Assembly (NCBI GenBank): GCA_021799555.1
Contig: JAJZAG010000169.1
Span: 1-8,176, forward strand
DNA from: Deltaproteobacteria bacterium
GTDB taxonomy: Bacteria; Desulfobacterota; Binatia; Binatales; Binataceae
DNA length: 8,176 bases
Reading direction: 5' to 3'
Position 1 is the first letter of the stretch. Every line of letters starts with the position of its first letter. A model generated the notes under the pieces. It was given only the letters and a program-made list of their open reading frames with translations, was not told the DNA's origin and made no database searches. The translations under genes were made by a program, and so were the position numbers. Below, one piece after another: positions 1 to 5,704 of the stretch.

Positions 1-1
1 G

Positions 2-1084
2 GACGATGAACACACGCTGAAGTCGGGATTTTACGTCGGTGCATATAATACAACGGCGCACAGCTTCACCCAGACCTTTCCTGTCAACAATCAAGGAGTG
101 CAGACCAGCGAAAAGCCCATTGGCCTGGCGAGCAACCTGACAGGACTCAACATGGTCTCTGGCGTGTATCTGCAAGATACCTGGCAGATAAGCAAGCGAT
201 TGACTGCGAATCTCGGCGTCCGCTTCGATAAATTGACGGGCTTTGCGACGGGCCAGCAACTCAGCCCCAGTGTAAATTTTGTATATAGAGCACGCGATAA
301 CTTGACCCTTCACGCGGGGTTTGCGCGCTACTTCCAAGTGCCCAATTTCTTCGCCCTTTCGCCCTCCGCGTTCTCTGCATTCGCGCACACGGCGGCCGGG
401 TATAACTCCGTGGCGGGCGGAGCCTACCCCGGGCCTGAGCGAGATTGGTATTGGGATGTAGGGAGCATTTACCACCTCACACGACATCTTGTCTATCAGC
501 ATGACGACTATTTTCGAATCGACCGCAATTATCTCGATTATGGCTATTTTGGTTATGTTCCAATTGACATAGCGTTTAATTTTCAGCACGGGTACGGATG
601 GGGTTCGGAGAATAGTCTAAGCTATAATCTGGACAGGCTAACCCTTCGGCTGAAAGTTACCGTGGGCGAGGAGCAGGATAAGGGGATAGCGACCGGTCAA
701 TACAATTTTGATAAACGCGAGCTGGCATTCATCAATTCGAACTATATTACACTTGACCACGAGCCGCTGCTGGAGATAAGTGGGGGCGCATCCTATCGGT
801 TAGGACATTATCTCTTTAGCATTGATGGCATTTACGGCAGCGGTTACGTCGGCGGTTTCGCTAATACGCAGCAAGAACCCGCATGGTGGTGGCTCAACCT
901 GGGGCTTCAACGGATGTTTCCGCTTCCCAGGCTCGGCAACGTCACGGACCGGATAGTGATACAGAACATATTTGACCGCACTAACCTCTTACGACCGGCA
1001 GCGGGAATCGGTATCTTCCAGGCGAACTACGCCCCGCGCCTGGCGGTGTATAACGCCATCACAGTGCCGATTCCTGCGTTATAG
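2..1084 (+). CDS. TonB-dependent outer-membrane receptor, 3' part (5' end outside window)
   Basis: The frame is open from the left edge, so this is the C-terminal 360 residues of a larger protein; the plug domain and signal peptide lie outside. TonB-dependent receptors are outer-membrane beta-barrels that import siderophores, vitamin B12, metals or other ligands using TonB-ExbBD energy. The visible part has the barrel look: alternating aromatic/polar strands, 'YLQDTWQIS' and 'LGVRFDKL' strands, 'ERDWYWDVG', the 'GQYNFD...EL' loop, 'SGGASYRLG', 'YGSG' and a final 'IQNIFDR' strand, all typical of the family C-terminus. The last residues, ITVPIPAL, lack the usual terminal aromatic residue: a VPF-like ending seems replaced by VPI plus PAL. 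The ligand cannot be told. Base composition is much lower in GC than the genes to the right (24 of 60 in 541-600), which suggests recent acquisition. Family call is firm, substrate unknown. Confidence 0.88.
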   Translation, partial: DDEHTLKSGFYVGAYNTTAHSFTQTFPVNNQGVQTSEKPIGLASNLTGLNMVSGVYLQDTWQISKRLTANLGVRFDKLTGFATGQQLSPSVNFVYRARDNLTLHAGFARYFQVPNFFALSPSAFSAFAHTAAGYNSVAGGAYPGPERDWYWDVGSIYHLTRHLVYQHDDYFRIDRNYLDYGYFGYVPIDIAFNFQHGYGWGSENSLSYNLDRLTLRLKVTVGEEQDKGIATGQYNFDKRELAFINSNYITLDHEPLLEISGGASYRLGHYLFSIDGIYGSGYVGGFANTQQEPAWWWLNLGLQRMFPLPRLGNVTDRIVIQNIFDRTNLLRPAAGIGIFQANYAPRLAVYNAITVPIPAL

Positions 1085-1183
1085 CGGATTCAGTCGAAAC
1101 GTGCTTTACTGCCGCGCTTTCCAAAATTACCATCCGCGTGAAAGCCTGGGCGGTTACGAGAAATCAGTACGAGATAGACGCGC
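1085..1183. other. Intergenic stretch between receptor gene and transposase remnant
   Basis: About 100 bases with no gene, no clear terminator hairpin and no recognisable IS end. It may hold the decayed left end of the IS element. The change from the AT-richer receptor to GC-rich sequence takes place around here. Confidence 0.5.
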
Positions 1184-1768
1184 TCAGAGGATGCCGGTTG
1201 CGCGCCGAGTCGCAAGCGGCGGATCTCTGATCGAGACGCGAAACTCACCGATGGCCTTGATCCAGCCGAAGGCCGCCTCGACGTGCTCTCGGATCCACTG
1301 ATTGACTGCATAGCCCGGATGCCGCAGCGTGTGCGCGTCGAAGGCCGAGCCGCACCGCCGGGCCTGGTTGTGCGCTGGAGGTAGCCCACTCAGGCCGGCC
1401 TCTTGGCGCTTGAAGCTCTTGCGCGAAGCCCACGCCTAGATCAGAGTCCCGTCCACCGTGAAGATTTCGTCGGAGAGATGGTCGAGTCCGCGCGCCTGTG
1501 TCACGACCGCCCGGAAGAACTCGTCTGCCGCACCATGCTTCAGCGGCCTCACGCGGTCGTGCGAAGGGGTCGATTGGTCGAAGCTCGTCTCATCGGCCGT
1601 CAAGTCCAGGAACCAGCGGAACAAGAAATTGTAGTCGAGTTGCTCGCGGAACCGCCGCTCGCTGCGCGCCGCATGCAACGCGATCAGCAACGACTCCTTC
1701 AGCAGCCGCTCGGGCGGAATCGACGGCCGCGTCACCGCGCTGTGCATCCGAAATCTGCTCGGAAGCAC
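1184..1768 (-). pseudogene. IS5-family transposase remnant, with nonsense codon and internal deletion
   Basis: One reading frame on the minus strand carries two recognisable pieces of an IS5-type DDE transposase. From 1768 to 1439 it encodes the N-terminal domain: RPSIPPERLLKESLL, EQLDYNFLFRWFLDL, then FTVDGTLI with the first catalytic Asp. A TAG at 1436-1438 stands where the family normally has Glu (VDGTLIEAWAS), a one-base change from GAG. The same frame then continues AWASRKSFKRQ and jumps to AHNQARR, RHPGYAVNQWIREHVEAAFGWIKAIGEFR, the C-terminal block that holds the catalytic Glu. The region between, which should carry the second catalytic Asp, is absent. After GEFR the match ends. The N-terminal 30 or so residues are also missing, with an in-frame TAG upstream and a GTG at 1768. 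It cannot make active transposase. I could not find terminal inverted repeats or a target duplication. Confidence 0.85.
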
Positions 1769-1779
1769 AATGGTTACAA

Positions 1780-1808
1780 TTGCGTAGCAGTGCGGCTAAA
1801 ACTACGAT
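1780..1808 (+). promoter_or_regulatory. Possible sigma-70 promoter for selC
   Basis: TTGCGT at 1780-1785 and TACGAT at 1803-1808 are separated by 17 bases, with an AT-rich stretch continuing to about 1840. Transcription would begin near 1815, about 30 bases before the mature tRNA end, so 5' processing by RNase P would be needed. It sits just beyond the 5' end of the transposase remnant. Boxes match the consensus only in part; this is an eye-level prediction. Confidence 0.35.
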
Positions 1809-1845
1809 ACTAAATTCAGAGAAAGCGTAAATCACTCAAAGCGTT

Positions 1846-1941
1846 GGAGGAGGAAGGGGCCCGGTGGCCCCACCGGTCTTCAAAACCGGCTTGGCGGCTA
1901 ATATTGTCGCCGGAGGGTTCGACTCCCTCCCCCCTCCGCCA
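1846..1941 (+). tRNA. selC: tRNA-Sec, anticodon UCA
   Basis: This 96-nt tRNA inserts selenocysteine at UGA codons together with SelA, SelB and SelD. It folds with all tRNA-Sec hallmarks. The acceptor stem has 8 bp (1846-1853 with 1930-1937), with one A-C mismatch at 1851/1932. The D-arm has a 6-bp stem (1856-1861 with 1866-1871) and only a 4-nt loop. The anticodon stem has 5 bp (1873-1877 with 1885-1889) and loop CUUCAAA, giving anticodon UCA at 1880-1882. The long variable arm has a 6-bp stem (1893-1898 with 1906-1911, one G-U) and a 7-nt loop. The T-arm has 5 bp (1913-1917 with 1925-1929) and loop TTCGACT. G1938 is the discriminator and CCA is encoded at 1939-1941. No selA, selB or selenoprotein gene is visible in the window. 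Confidence 0.95.
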
Positions 1942-1971
1942 GGAACTTAGCGGCGCGTGGAGATCGAATGT

Positions 1972-2475
1972 ATGCGGGAATTGATGCCGAGCGCGGAAAA
2001 AATCGGCGCGATGCTGAAGAGCCGCGGCGAGAGTGTCGCCGTCGCGGAATCGACCACGGGCGGATTGATCTCAGCCGCGATACTCGCGGTCGCGGGAGCG
2101 TCCGCATATTTTATCGGTGGTGGCGTCGTTTATACGCTCAAAGGACGCCGCGCGCTCGGGATACCCGACGACGATTTCAAGGGGTTCCGCTCGGTGACTG
2201 AGCAGTATTCGATGGCGCTGGCGCGCCGCGCGCGCGAGCGCTTTGGCGCGACTTGGACGGTTGCTGAAATCGGCGCGAGTGGTCCAACCGGAAACCGCTA
2301 CGGTGATGCCGCCGGACATAGCTGCGTTGCGATCGCGGGACCGGTCGAGGCCTCGCTGACGATCGAGACCGGCAGCGCCGATCGCGTAGCCAACATGTAC
2401 GCTTTTTCCGCGCGGGCCCTCGACCTGCTCGCACAAAGCATCGCCGCGGCTGCGCCGCCGGTCCGTGAGCACTAG
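1972..2475 (+). CDS. CinA C-terminal domain protein (PncC-like amidohydrolase family)
   Basis: A 167-residue stand-alone CinA C-terminal domain. Characterised members (PncC) deamidate nicotinamide mononucleotide in pyridine-nucleotide salvage in the cytoplasm. The signature is present: AESTTGG at residues 25-31 (usually AESCTGG; Thr replaces Cys here, the nucleophile-position Ser is kept), GGGVVY around 49-54 with a nearby Lys57, and GASGPTG at 101-107 where the family has GxAGPxGG. Length matches the single-domain form rather than full CinA, which carries an N-terminal MoeA-like domain. ATG 1972 is chosen because GGAG at 1959-1962 lies 9 bases upstream; GTG 1957 and ATG 1984 in the same frame are alternatives. 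It begins 30 bases after selC with no terminator between, so read-through from the tRNA promoter is possible. Family is sure; NMN deamidase activity is inferred, and the motif changes leave room for another amide substrate. Confidence 0.85.
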   Translation: MRELMPSAEKIGAMLKSRGESVAVAESTTGGLISAAILAVAGASAYFIGGGVVYTLKGRRALGIPDDDFKGFRSVTEQYSMALARRARERFGATWTVAEIGASGPTGNRYGDAAGHSCVAIAGPVEASLTIETGSADRVANMYAFSARALDLLAQSIAAAAPPVREH

Positions 2476-2482
2476 CGGCGCG

Positions 2483-2863
2483 TCATGCCGCGGGTCCGAA
2501 TAGCGACTCGAACGCGGCCATATTGCGCCAGGCAAGAAAAATCTCGAACGCCACCACGACGATTGCGAGCGGCAGGCCGCCCGGCGCAAGAAACAGATGA
2601 AAGAAAAATATATTCACGATGACCGGTGCGAGAATCAGCAGCGCGAGCGGAACGAAGATTCCCACCAGTAGCAGGACACCGCCGACCAGTTGCGTCGCGA
2701 AGAGCAGCGGGATCATGTAACCGGTCGCGAACAGCGCTCCGAAGAAATTCATCGCGGGCGTCGGCATCGGCGGATTTGGCAGAAAGTGCAGAAATCCGTT
2801 CAGCCCGAAAACGGTGAATATCAATCCGAGCAGGATTCTGATTACCAAGGCGGCTGTCTTCAC
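2483..2863 (-). CDS. DoxX-like integral membrane protein
   Basis: A 126-residue protein with about four hydrophobic membrane segments (roughly residues 5-26, 50-70, 72-93 and 97-113), the pattern of the DoxX/DoxX-like family in the inner membrane. The opening 'RILLGLIFTVFGLNGFLHF' and the internal 'GGVLLLVGIFVPLALLILAP' are typical of the group. Founding DoxX proteins are subunits of a thiosulfate:quinone oxidoreductase in archaea, and some bacterial relatives act in redox or stress responses, but most small members such as this have no proven role. It starts with GTG at 2863, preceded by a GGAGG-type ribosome site about 5 bases upstream. It lies 57 bases downstream of the alpha/beta hydrolase on the same strand, so the two are probably co-transcribed. 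Its stop is only 7 bases from the stop of the convergent CinA-like gene, with no obvious terminator between them. Confidence 0.85.
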   Translation of the reverse strand: MKTAALVIRILLGLIFTVFGLNGFLHFLPNPPMPTPAMNFFGALFATGYMIPLLFATQLVGGVLLLVGIFVPLALLILAPVIVNIFFFHLFLAPGGLPLAIVVVAFEIFLAWRNMAAFESLFGPAA

Positions 2864-2920
2864 GATTCCCTCCCTCGCCCTCTGAGATTCGGTATCGCTT
2901 CGAGCGCGAACGCTTACTTG

Positions 2921-3811
2921 CTAATCTTGCGCCACAGTACGCCGCAACCACGCGAGTATCTCATTCATCACTTCAGCGCGATTGATCTCGTTAAGCATTT
3001 CATGTCGGCCGTCAGGATAGAACTTCTCGACTACTTTCGTGATTCCAGCCGCGCGATAGCGCTCGCCGAGCGGACGCAGCCATTCGAGGTGATGATTGAC
3101 GGGATCTTTATCGCCAGCGACTATGTAGATCGGCAGATCCTTGCGGATTCGAGCGATCTCGGCCGGATTGATTGTTCGCGCTCCTCCCGCGGCCATCGAC
3201 GCGCGCGCCCGAGCATCGACTCCGAAGCCGCACAGGGGATCCGCGATGTACTTGTCAACCTCGGACGGATCGCGGCTCAGCCAGTCGAAGGGCGTGCGCG
3301 CGGGTTCGAAGTCTCGATTGAGCGCGGTCAGATCGGCGGGTTTTTCGGACTCCCCGGGCGAAACGTCCCGCACGGTAAGCCGGTCGAGGGACGCCGATCC
3401 GGAAAGGATGACTCCGGCGACGAGGTCGCTGTGATCGAGGATGTATTGTTGCGCGGCGAAGGAACCCATGCTGTGGCCGAACAGCACTATCGGAAGGCGC
3501 GGATATTCGGCGCGCGAGTAGTGCGTAAGTTGCACCATGTCGGCGACCAGGCCGTCCCATCCTGCGCGGCCGAAATTGCCGAGCAGTTCGCGCGAGGCGG
3601 CGGTGCGTCCGTGGCCGCGATGGTCGTTGGCATAAACGTGGAAGCCCGCGCCGTTGAGAAAGTTCGCGAAGTCGGTGTAGCGCAGCGTATGCTCACCCAT
3701 TCCGTGCGCGATCTGAACGATACCCACGGCGCCGTCTGGCGCGAGCCATCGGTAGCACGCGAGATCGATTCCGTCGGCTTCGCTGCGCAGCCGGAAGTCA
3801 TGACGAGTCAT
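2921..3811 (-). CDS. Alpha/beta hydrolase, monoacylglycerol lipase-like (serine hydrolase)
   Basis: A 296-residue alpha/beta-hydrolase fold enzyme of the lysophospholipase/monoglyceride lipase type (Hydrolase_4). Likely role: hydrolysis of monoacylglycerols or other short ester lipids in the cytoplasm, as no signal peptide is seen. Visible elements: oxyanion segment HGMGEH (36-41), strand and turn 'YANDHRGHGRT' (60-70), nucleophile elbow GHSMG with Ser114, acid residue in GDKDP (probably Asp236), and catalytic His270 in 'YPDGRHEMLNE'. The HGMGEH / DHRGHG pair is characteristic of the MGL-like group. ATG 3811 is chosen because the family N-terminus starts there; the frame stays open upstream to 4072, but that part runs antisense to the glycosylase gene and has no homology. 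No strong ribosome site precedes it. It is divergent from the glycosylase gene across 48 bases and lies upstream of the DoxX-like gene. Exact substrate unknown. Confidence 0.88.
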   Translation of the reverse strand: MTRHDFRLRSEADGIDLACYRWLAPDGAVGIVQIAHGMGEHTLRYTDFANFLNGAGFHVYANDHRGHGRTAASRELLGNFGRAGWDGLVADMVQLTHYSRAEYPRLPIVLFGHSMGSFAAQQYILDHSDLVAGVILSGSASLDRLTVRDVSPGESEKPADLTALNRDFEPARTPFDWLSRDPSEVDKYIADPLCGFGVDARARASMAAGGARTINPAEIARIRKDLPIYIVAGDKDPVNHHLEWLRPLGERYRAAGITKVVEKFYPDGRHEMLNEINRAEVMNEILAWLRRTVAQD

Positions 3812-3859
3812 GCGTCTATGGATACCGCGAATCGTGCGGCGCGGCCATAGCTTCGGGGC

Positions 3860-4489
3860 ATGGACGATCGCTCTGATTTCAGCGACAAATGTGCGATGGC
3901 TCGTCTGCGCGATATTCTGATCGAGCGTCCACGAATCCTGTTCGTCGGGATCAATCCGAGTCCGCGTTCGGAATCGAGCGGACATCATTTTGCCGGGCCG
4001 GGAAACCCGTTCTGGCGCCTGATGCACGCGTCCGGTTTGATCCCCGCCGCGCTGACTCACGAAGAGGACCATCGACTCGCAGAGTTCGGTCTGGCGATCA
4101 CGAACGTATGCGCTCGCGCGACGCGCGCCGCCTCGGAACTCAAGCGCGAAGAGCTTGATCGCGGCGAGCGCGCGGTTACCCGCAAGATCCGAAAGGTGAA
4201 GCCGCGCGTGGTCGCCTTTGTCGGAGTGAGCATCTACCGGCGTTATGTCGGTCCTTCCGCGACTCCCGGCGCGGGCGTGAAGCCGGAAACGATCGACGGC
4301 GCGCGTGTCTTTGCGCTGCCTAATCCGAGCGGTCTCAACGCGAGCTTTCCGGGCTTCAAGGACAAGCTGGTCTGGTTCGAGGCGCTACGAAAATTCTCGG
4401 ATCAGTTGGAAGCAGAAATCAACCACGCGGCCGCAAAACCATCTGGGTCTGCGTTACGATCGCGCAAAGCTTCCCGCTCTCGAGGCTGA
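3860..4489 (+). CDS. mug: Mismatch-specific uracil/thymine-DNA glycosylase (Mug/TDG family)
   Basis: A 209-residue family 2 uracil-DNA glycosylase. These enzymes remove uracil or thymine from G:U and G:T mismatches, and ethenocytosine, starting base excision repair. Motif 1 is FVGINPSP (residues 28-35), where Asn32 matches the catalytic Asn18 of E. coli Mug. It is followed by the pocket segment GHHFAGPGNPFW (41-52), 'GLAITNVCARATRAASEL' (77-94) in place of the Mug 'GVTKLVDRPT' region, and motif 2 LPNPSGLN (153-160), the insertion loop with the Asn equivalent to Asn140. A stop lies in frame 9 bases before ATG 3860, so the start is this ATG or ATG 3896. It is about 40 residues longer than E. 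coli Mug; part of the excess is a basic tail, ending SALRSRKASRSRG, encoded antisense to the 3' end of the thioesterase gene. It is transcribed divergently from the hydrolase. Confidence 0.9.
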   Translation: MDDRSDFSDKCAMARLRDILIERPRILFVGINPSPRSESSGHHFAGPGNPFWRLMHASGLIPAALTHEEDHRLAEFGLAITNVCARATRAASELKREELDRGERAVTRKIRKVKPRVVAFVGVSIYRRYVGPSATPGAGVKPETIDGARVFALPNPSGLNASFPGFKDKLVWFEALRKFSDQLEAEINHAAAKPSGSALRSRKASRSRG

Positions 4490-4826
4490 TCTTCGTCTGC
4501 CAGACCATCGTGCTTTTCCCTCGATGAATTGGCGTGCACTCGCCAATCACTTTGTTGCCGACCGGCGCGGCGGCGATGAAGTTGGTTTTAGATTCTAGCG
4601 TCGTCGTGCCTGCGCCGCTTGGCAGGTTGATCACCGTCGCCCACGCGCCGAGAGTGTCGGCGAAAGCCATAATCGCTCCGCCATGCAGGATTGCGGGCAC
4701 GGTGCAAAGCTCGGGCCGCACGACCATCTCCCCCGTGACGCGATCGAGCTCGGCTGTAAGGAAGCGGATTCCCAACAACTCGGCGAGCGGGTTGTGCCTG
4801 TCTTCAAGCATCTTGAGGTAGTCCAT
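4419..4826 (-). CDS. PaaI-like hotdog-fold thioesterase
   Basis: A 135-residue single-domain hotdog protein of the PaaI/YdiI-type acyl-CoA thioesterase group, which cleaves aryl- or acyl-CoA thioesters to acid and CoA in the cytoplasm. The signature HGGAIMAFADTLG is visible, with His48-Gly49-Gly50 and Asp57 on the hotdog helix; 'ESKTNFIAAAPVGNKVIGECTPIHRGKSTMVWQTKI' (78-113) is the usual second half, with the GK-S CoA-contact strand. Start: ATG 4826, preceded by AAGGAG with a 6-base gap; the frame is open to 4901 but that extension has no family match. It overlaps the end of the glycosylase gene by 71 bases in opposite orientation, and is divergent from the CMD-like gene across 234 bases. Substrate cannot be read from the sequence; aromatic-CoA housekeeping is plausible by family. 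Confidence 0.88.
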   Translation of the reverse strand: MDYLKMLEDRHNPLAELLGIRFLTAELDRVTGEMVVRPELCTVPAILHGGAIMAFADTLGAWATVINLPSGAGTTTLESKTNFIAAAPVGNKVIGECTPIHRGKSTMVWQTKISLESGKLCAIVTQTQMVLRPRG

Positions 4827-4832
4827 TAACTT

Positions 4833-4838
4833 CTCCTT
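4833..4838 (-). promoter_or_regulatory. Ribosome binding site fixing the thioesterase start
   Basis: Reads AAGGAG on the minus strand, 6 bases before ATG 4826. It supports this start over the longer open frame that begins at 4901. Confidence 0.75.
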
Positions 4839-5048
4839 GCGGGGCCGCGGGGAATAGCCGCCCCGAGACCGCTGGATATCATCTCCGGACCCCGCACGCA
4901 TGGAAATGTGAGGTAATGGACGGAGCGAGGAGGACCTTCCGCTAATTTTGCCGCGTTGCCTCAGGACGTTTTGGCGTGTCCGGTCTGGCTAATCGCTCGA
5001 GCGCGATCTATAAGCAAGTGGAGCAGGCCGCAACCTCAGCTACCTGAT

Positions 5049-5052
5049 GGAG
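5049..5052 (+). promoter_or_regulatory. Ribosome binding site fixing the CMD-like gene start
   Basis: GGAG lies 8 bases before ATG 5061. The frame is open back to 4956, but the extra 35 codons have no family match. Confidence 0.6.
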
Positions 5053-5060
5053 CATCAGCG

Positions 5061-5612
5061 ATGATATCACGCAAGCAACGCCTTCCGTTTCGCGATCTGA
5101 ATACCCTGACCGGAGTGGATCGCGAAACTGCAGCTAAAAACCAAGTCAACGGCCAGGTCATCAACATCTTCCGCGTCCTGATGAATCACCCCAACCTTGC
5201 CCGGCGTTGGTCAGTGTTTGGCTCGCATGTATTGGCAAAATCGACGCTTTCGCCGCGCGACCGCGAGCTCGCCATCCTGCGCATCGGATGGCTAAATCAG
5301 GCGCCCTACGAATGGGAGCAGCACGTGATTATCGGCAAGCGCTCGGGACTTTCCGATGCCGAGATTGAGCGGATCAAGAGCGGACCCAAAGCGGGATGGA
5401 ACCGGCATGAAGGCGCGGTACTCCAGGCCGCCGACGACCTGTTCGAGAATTCGGTTGTCTCGGACGAGACCTGGAAAACGCTGTTGGAGACGTACAACAC
5501 TGAGCAAATGATGGATCTGGTGTTCGCGATCGGGCAGTACAACCTGGTGTCGTGGGCGCTCAACAGCTTCGGCGTTCCGCTCGACGATTTCCTGCCCGGC
5601 GCGCAGAAGTGA
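5061..5612 (+). CDS. Carboxymuconolactone decarboxylase (CMD/AhpD-like) family protein, cysteine-free
   Basis: A 183-residue all-helical protein of the CMD/AhpD superfamily. Family features: 'LSPRDRELAILRIGWLNQAPYEWEQHVIIGKRSGLSDAEIERI' (63-105), where Glu84, Glu86 and His88 sit at the conserved E..H site, then 'HEGAVLQAADDLFENSVVSDETWKTL' (116-141) and 'VFAIGQYNLVSWALNSFGVPLDD' (154-176). AhpD proteins reduce peroxidase AhpC through a CxxC pair. This protein has no cysteine at all, so it cannot be a thiol-based peroxidase partner and belongs with the decarboxylase-like, mostly uncharacterised members. True gamma-carboxymuconolactone decarboxylase sits in protocatechuate degradation, but none of the partner genes is nearby, so that reaction is not claimed. 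Start ATG 5061 follows a GGAG site. Convergent with the LLM oxidoreductase gene; a strong hairpin separates them. Confidence 0.85.
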   Translation: MISRKQRLPFRDLNTLTGVDRETAAKNQVNGQVINIFRVLMNHPNLARRWSVFGSHVLAKSTLSPRDRELAILRIGWLNQAPYEWEQHVIIGKRSGLSDAEIERIKSGPKAGWNRHEGAVLQAADDLFENSVVSDETWKTLLETYNTEQMMDLVFAIGQYNLVSWALNSFGVPLDDFLPGAQK

Positions 5613-5647
5613 TCGAAGCTCGCCGGCGCGCGATTCATTAGACGAAC

Positions 5648-5675
5648 GAAGGGCGGCGCGCCGGCGCCGCCCTTC
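5648..5675. terminator. Bidirectional terminator hairpin between convergent genes
   Basis: A perfect 11-bp inverted repeat, GAAGGGCGGCG and CGCCGCCCTTC, encloses a 6-base loop. The plus side is followed by T-rich CGTTTCGTTT (5677-5686) and the minus side reads into a mixed sequence. Pairing can extend past a small bulge (5644-5647 with 5678-5682). It lies between the stop of the CMD-like gene (5612) and the stop of the LLM oxidoreductase gene (5705), so it can serve both transcripts. Confidence 0.75.
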
Positions 5676-5704
5676 ACGTTTCGTTTAACTCGTAGGGTAA
5701 AAGC

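Larger units (their letters stand above)
4827..5060. other. Divergent intergenic region between thioesterase and CMD-like genes
   Basis: This 234-base gap must hold the promoters of both flanking genes. I see a weak GC-rich inverted repeat (CGGGGC at 4840-4845 with GCCCCG about 14 bases on) within the thioesterase leader. No convincing promoter boxes or operator can be named. Confidence 0.4.

Noticed and set aside
1403..1830. Plus-strand open frames opposite the transposase remnant
   Set aside because: They are shadows of the minus-strand IS5 coding sequence and resemble no protein.
1846..1941. selC as attachment site of a genomic island, with duplicated 3' end
   Set aside because: Islands usually enter at the tRNA 3' end, but the CinA-like gene sits there and no second copy of the selC 3' end or integrase gene is present. 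The IS remnant and the foreign-looking receptor are on the 5' side.
2690..3850. 386-codon plus-strand open frame opposite the hydrolase
   Set aside because: It lacks recognisable domains, while the minus strand encodes a complete alpha/beta hydrolase with GHSMG, Asp and His in order.
4956..5060. 35-residue N-terminal extension of the CMD-like protein
   Set aside because: No family similarity, and a GGAG site precedes ATG 5061.
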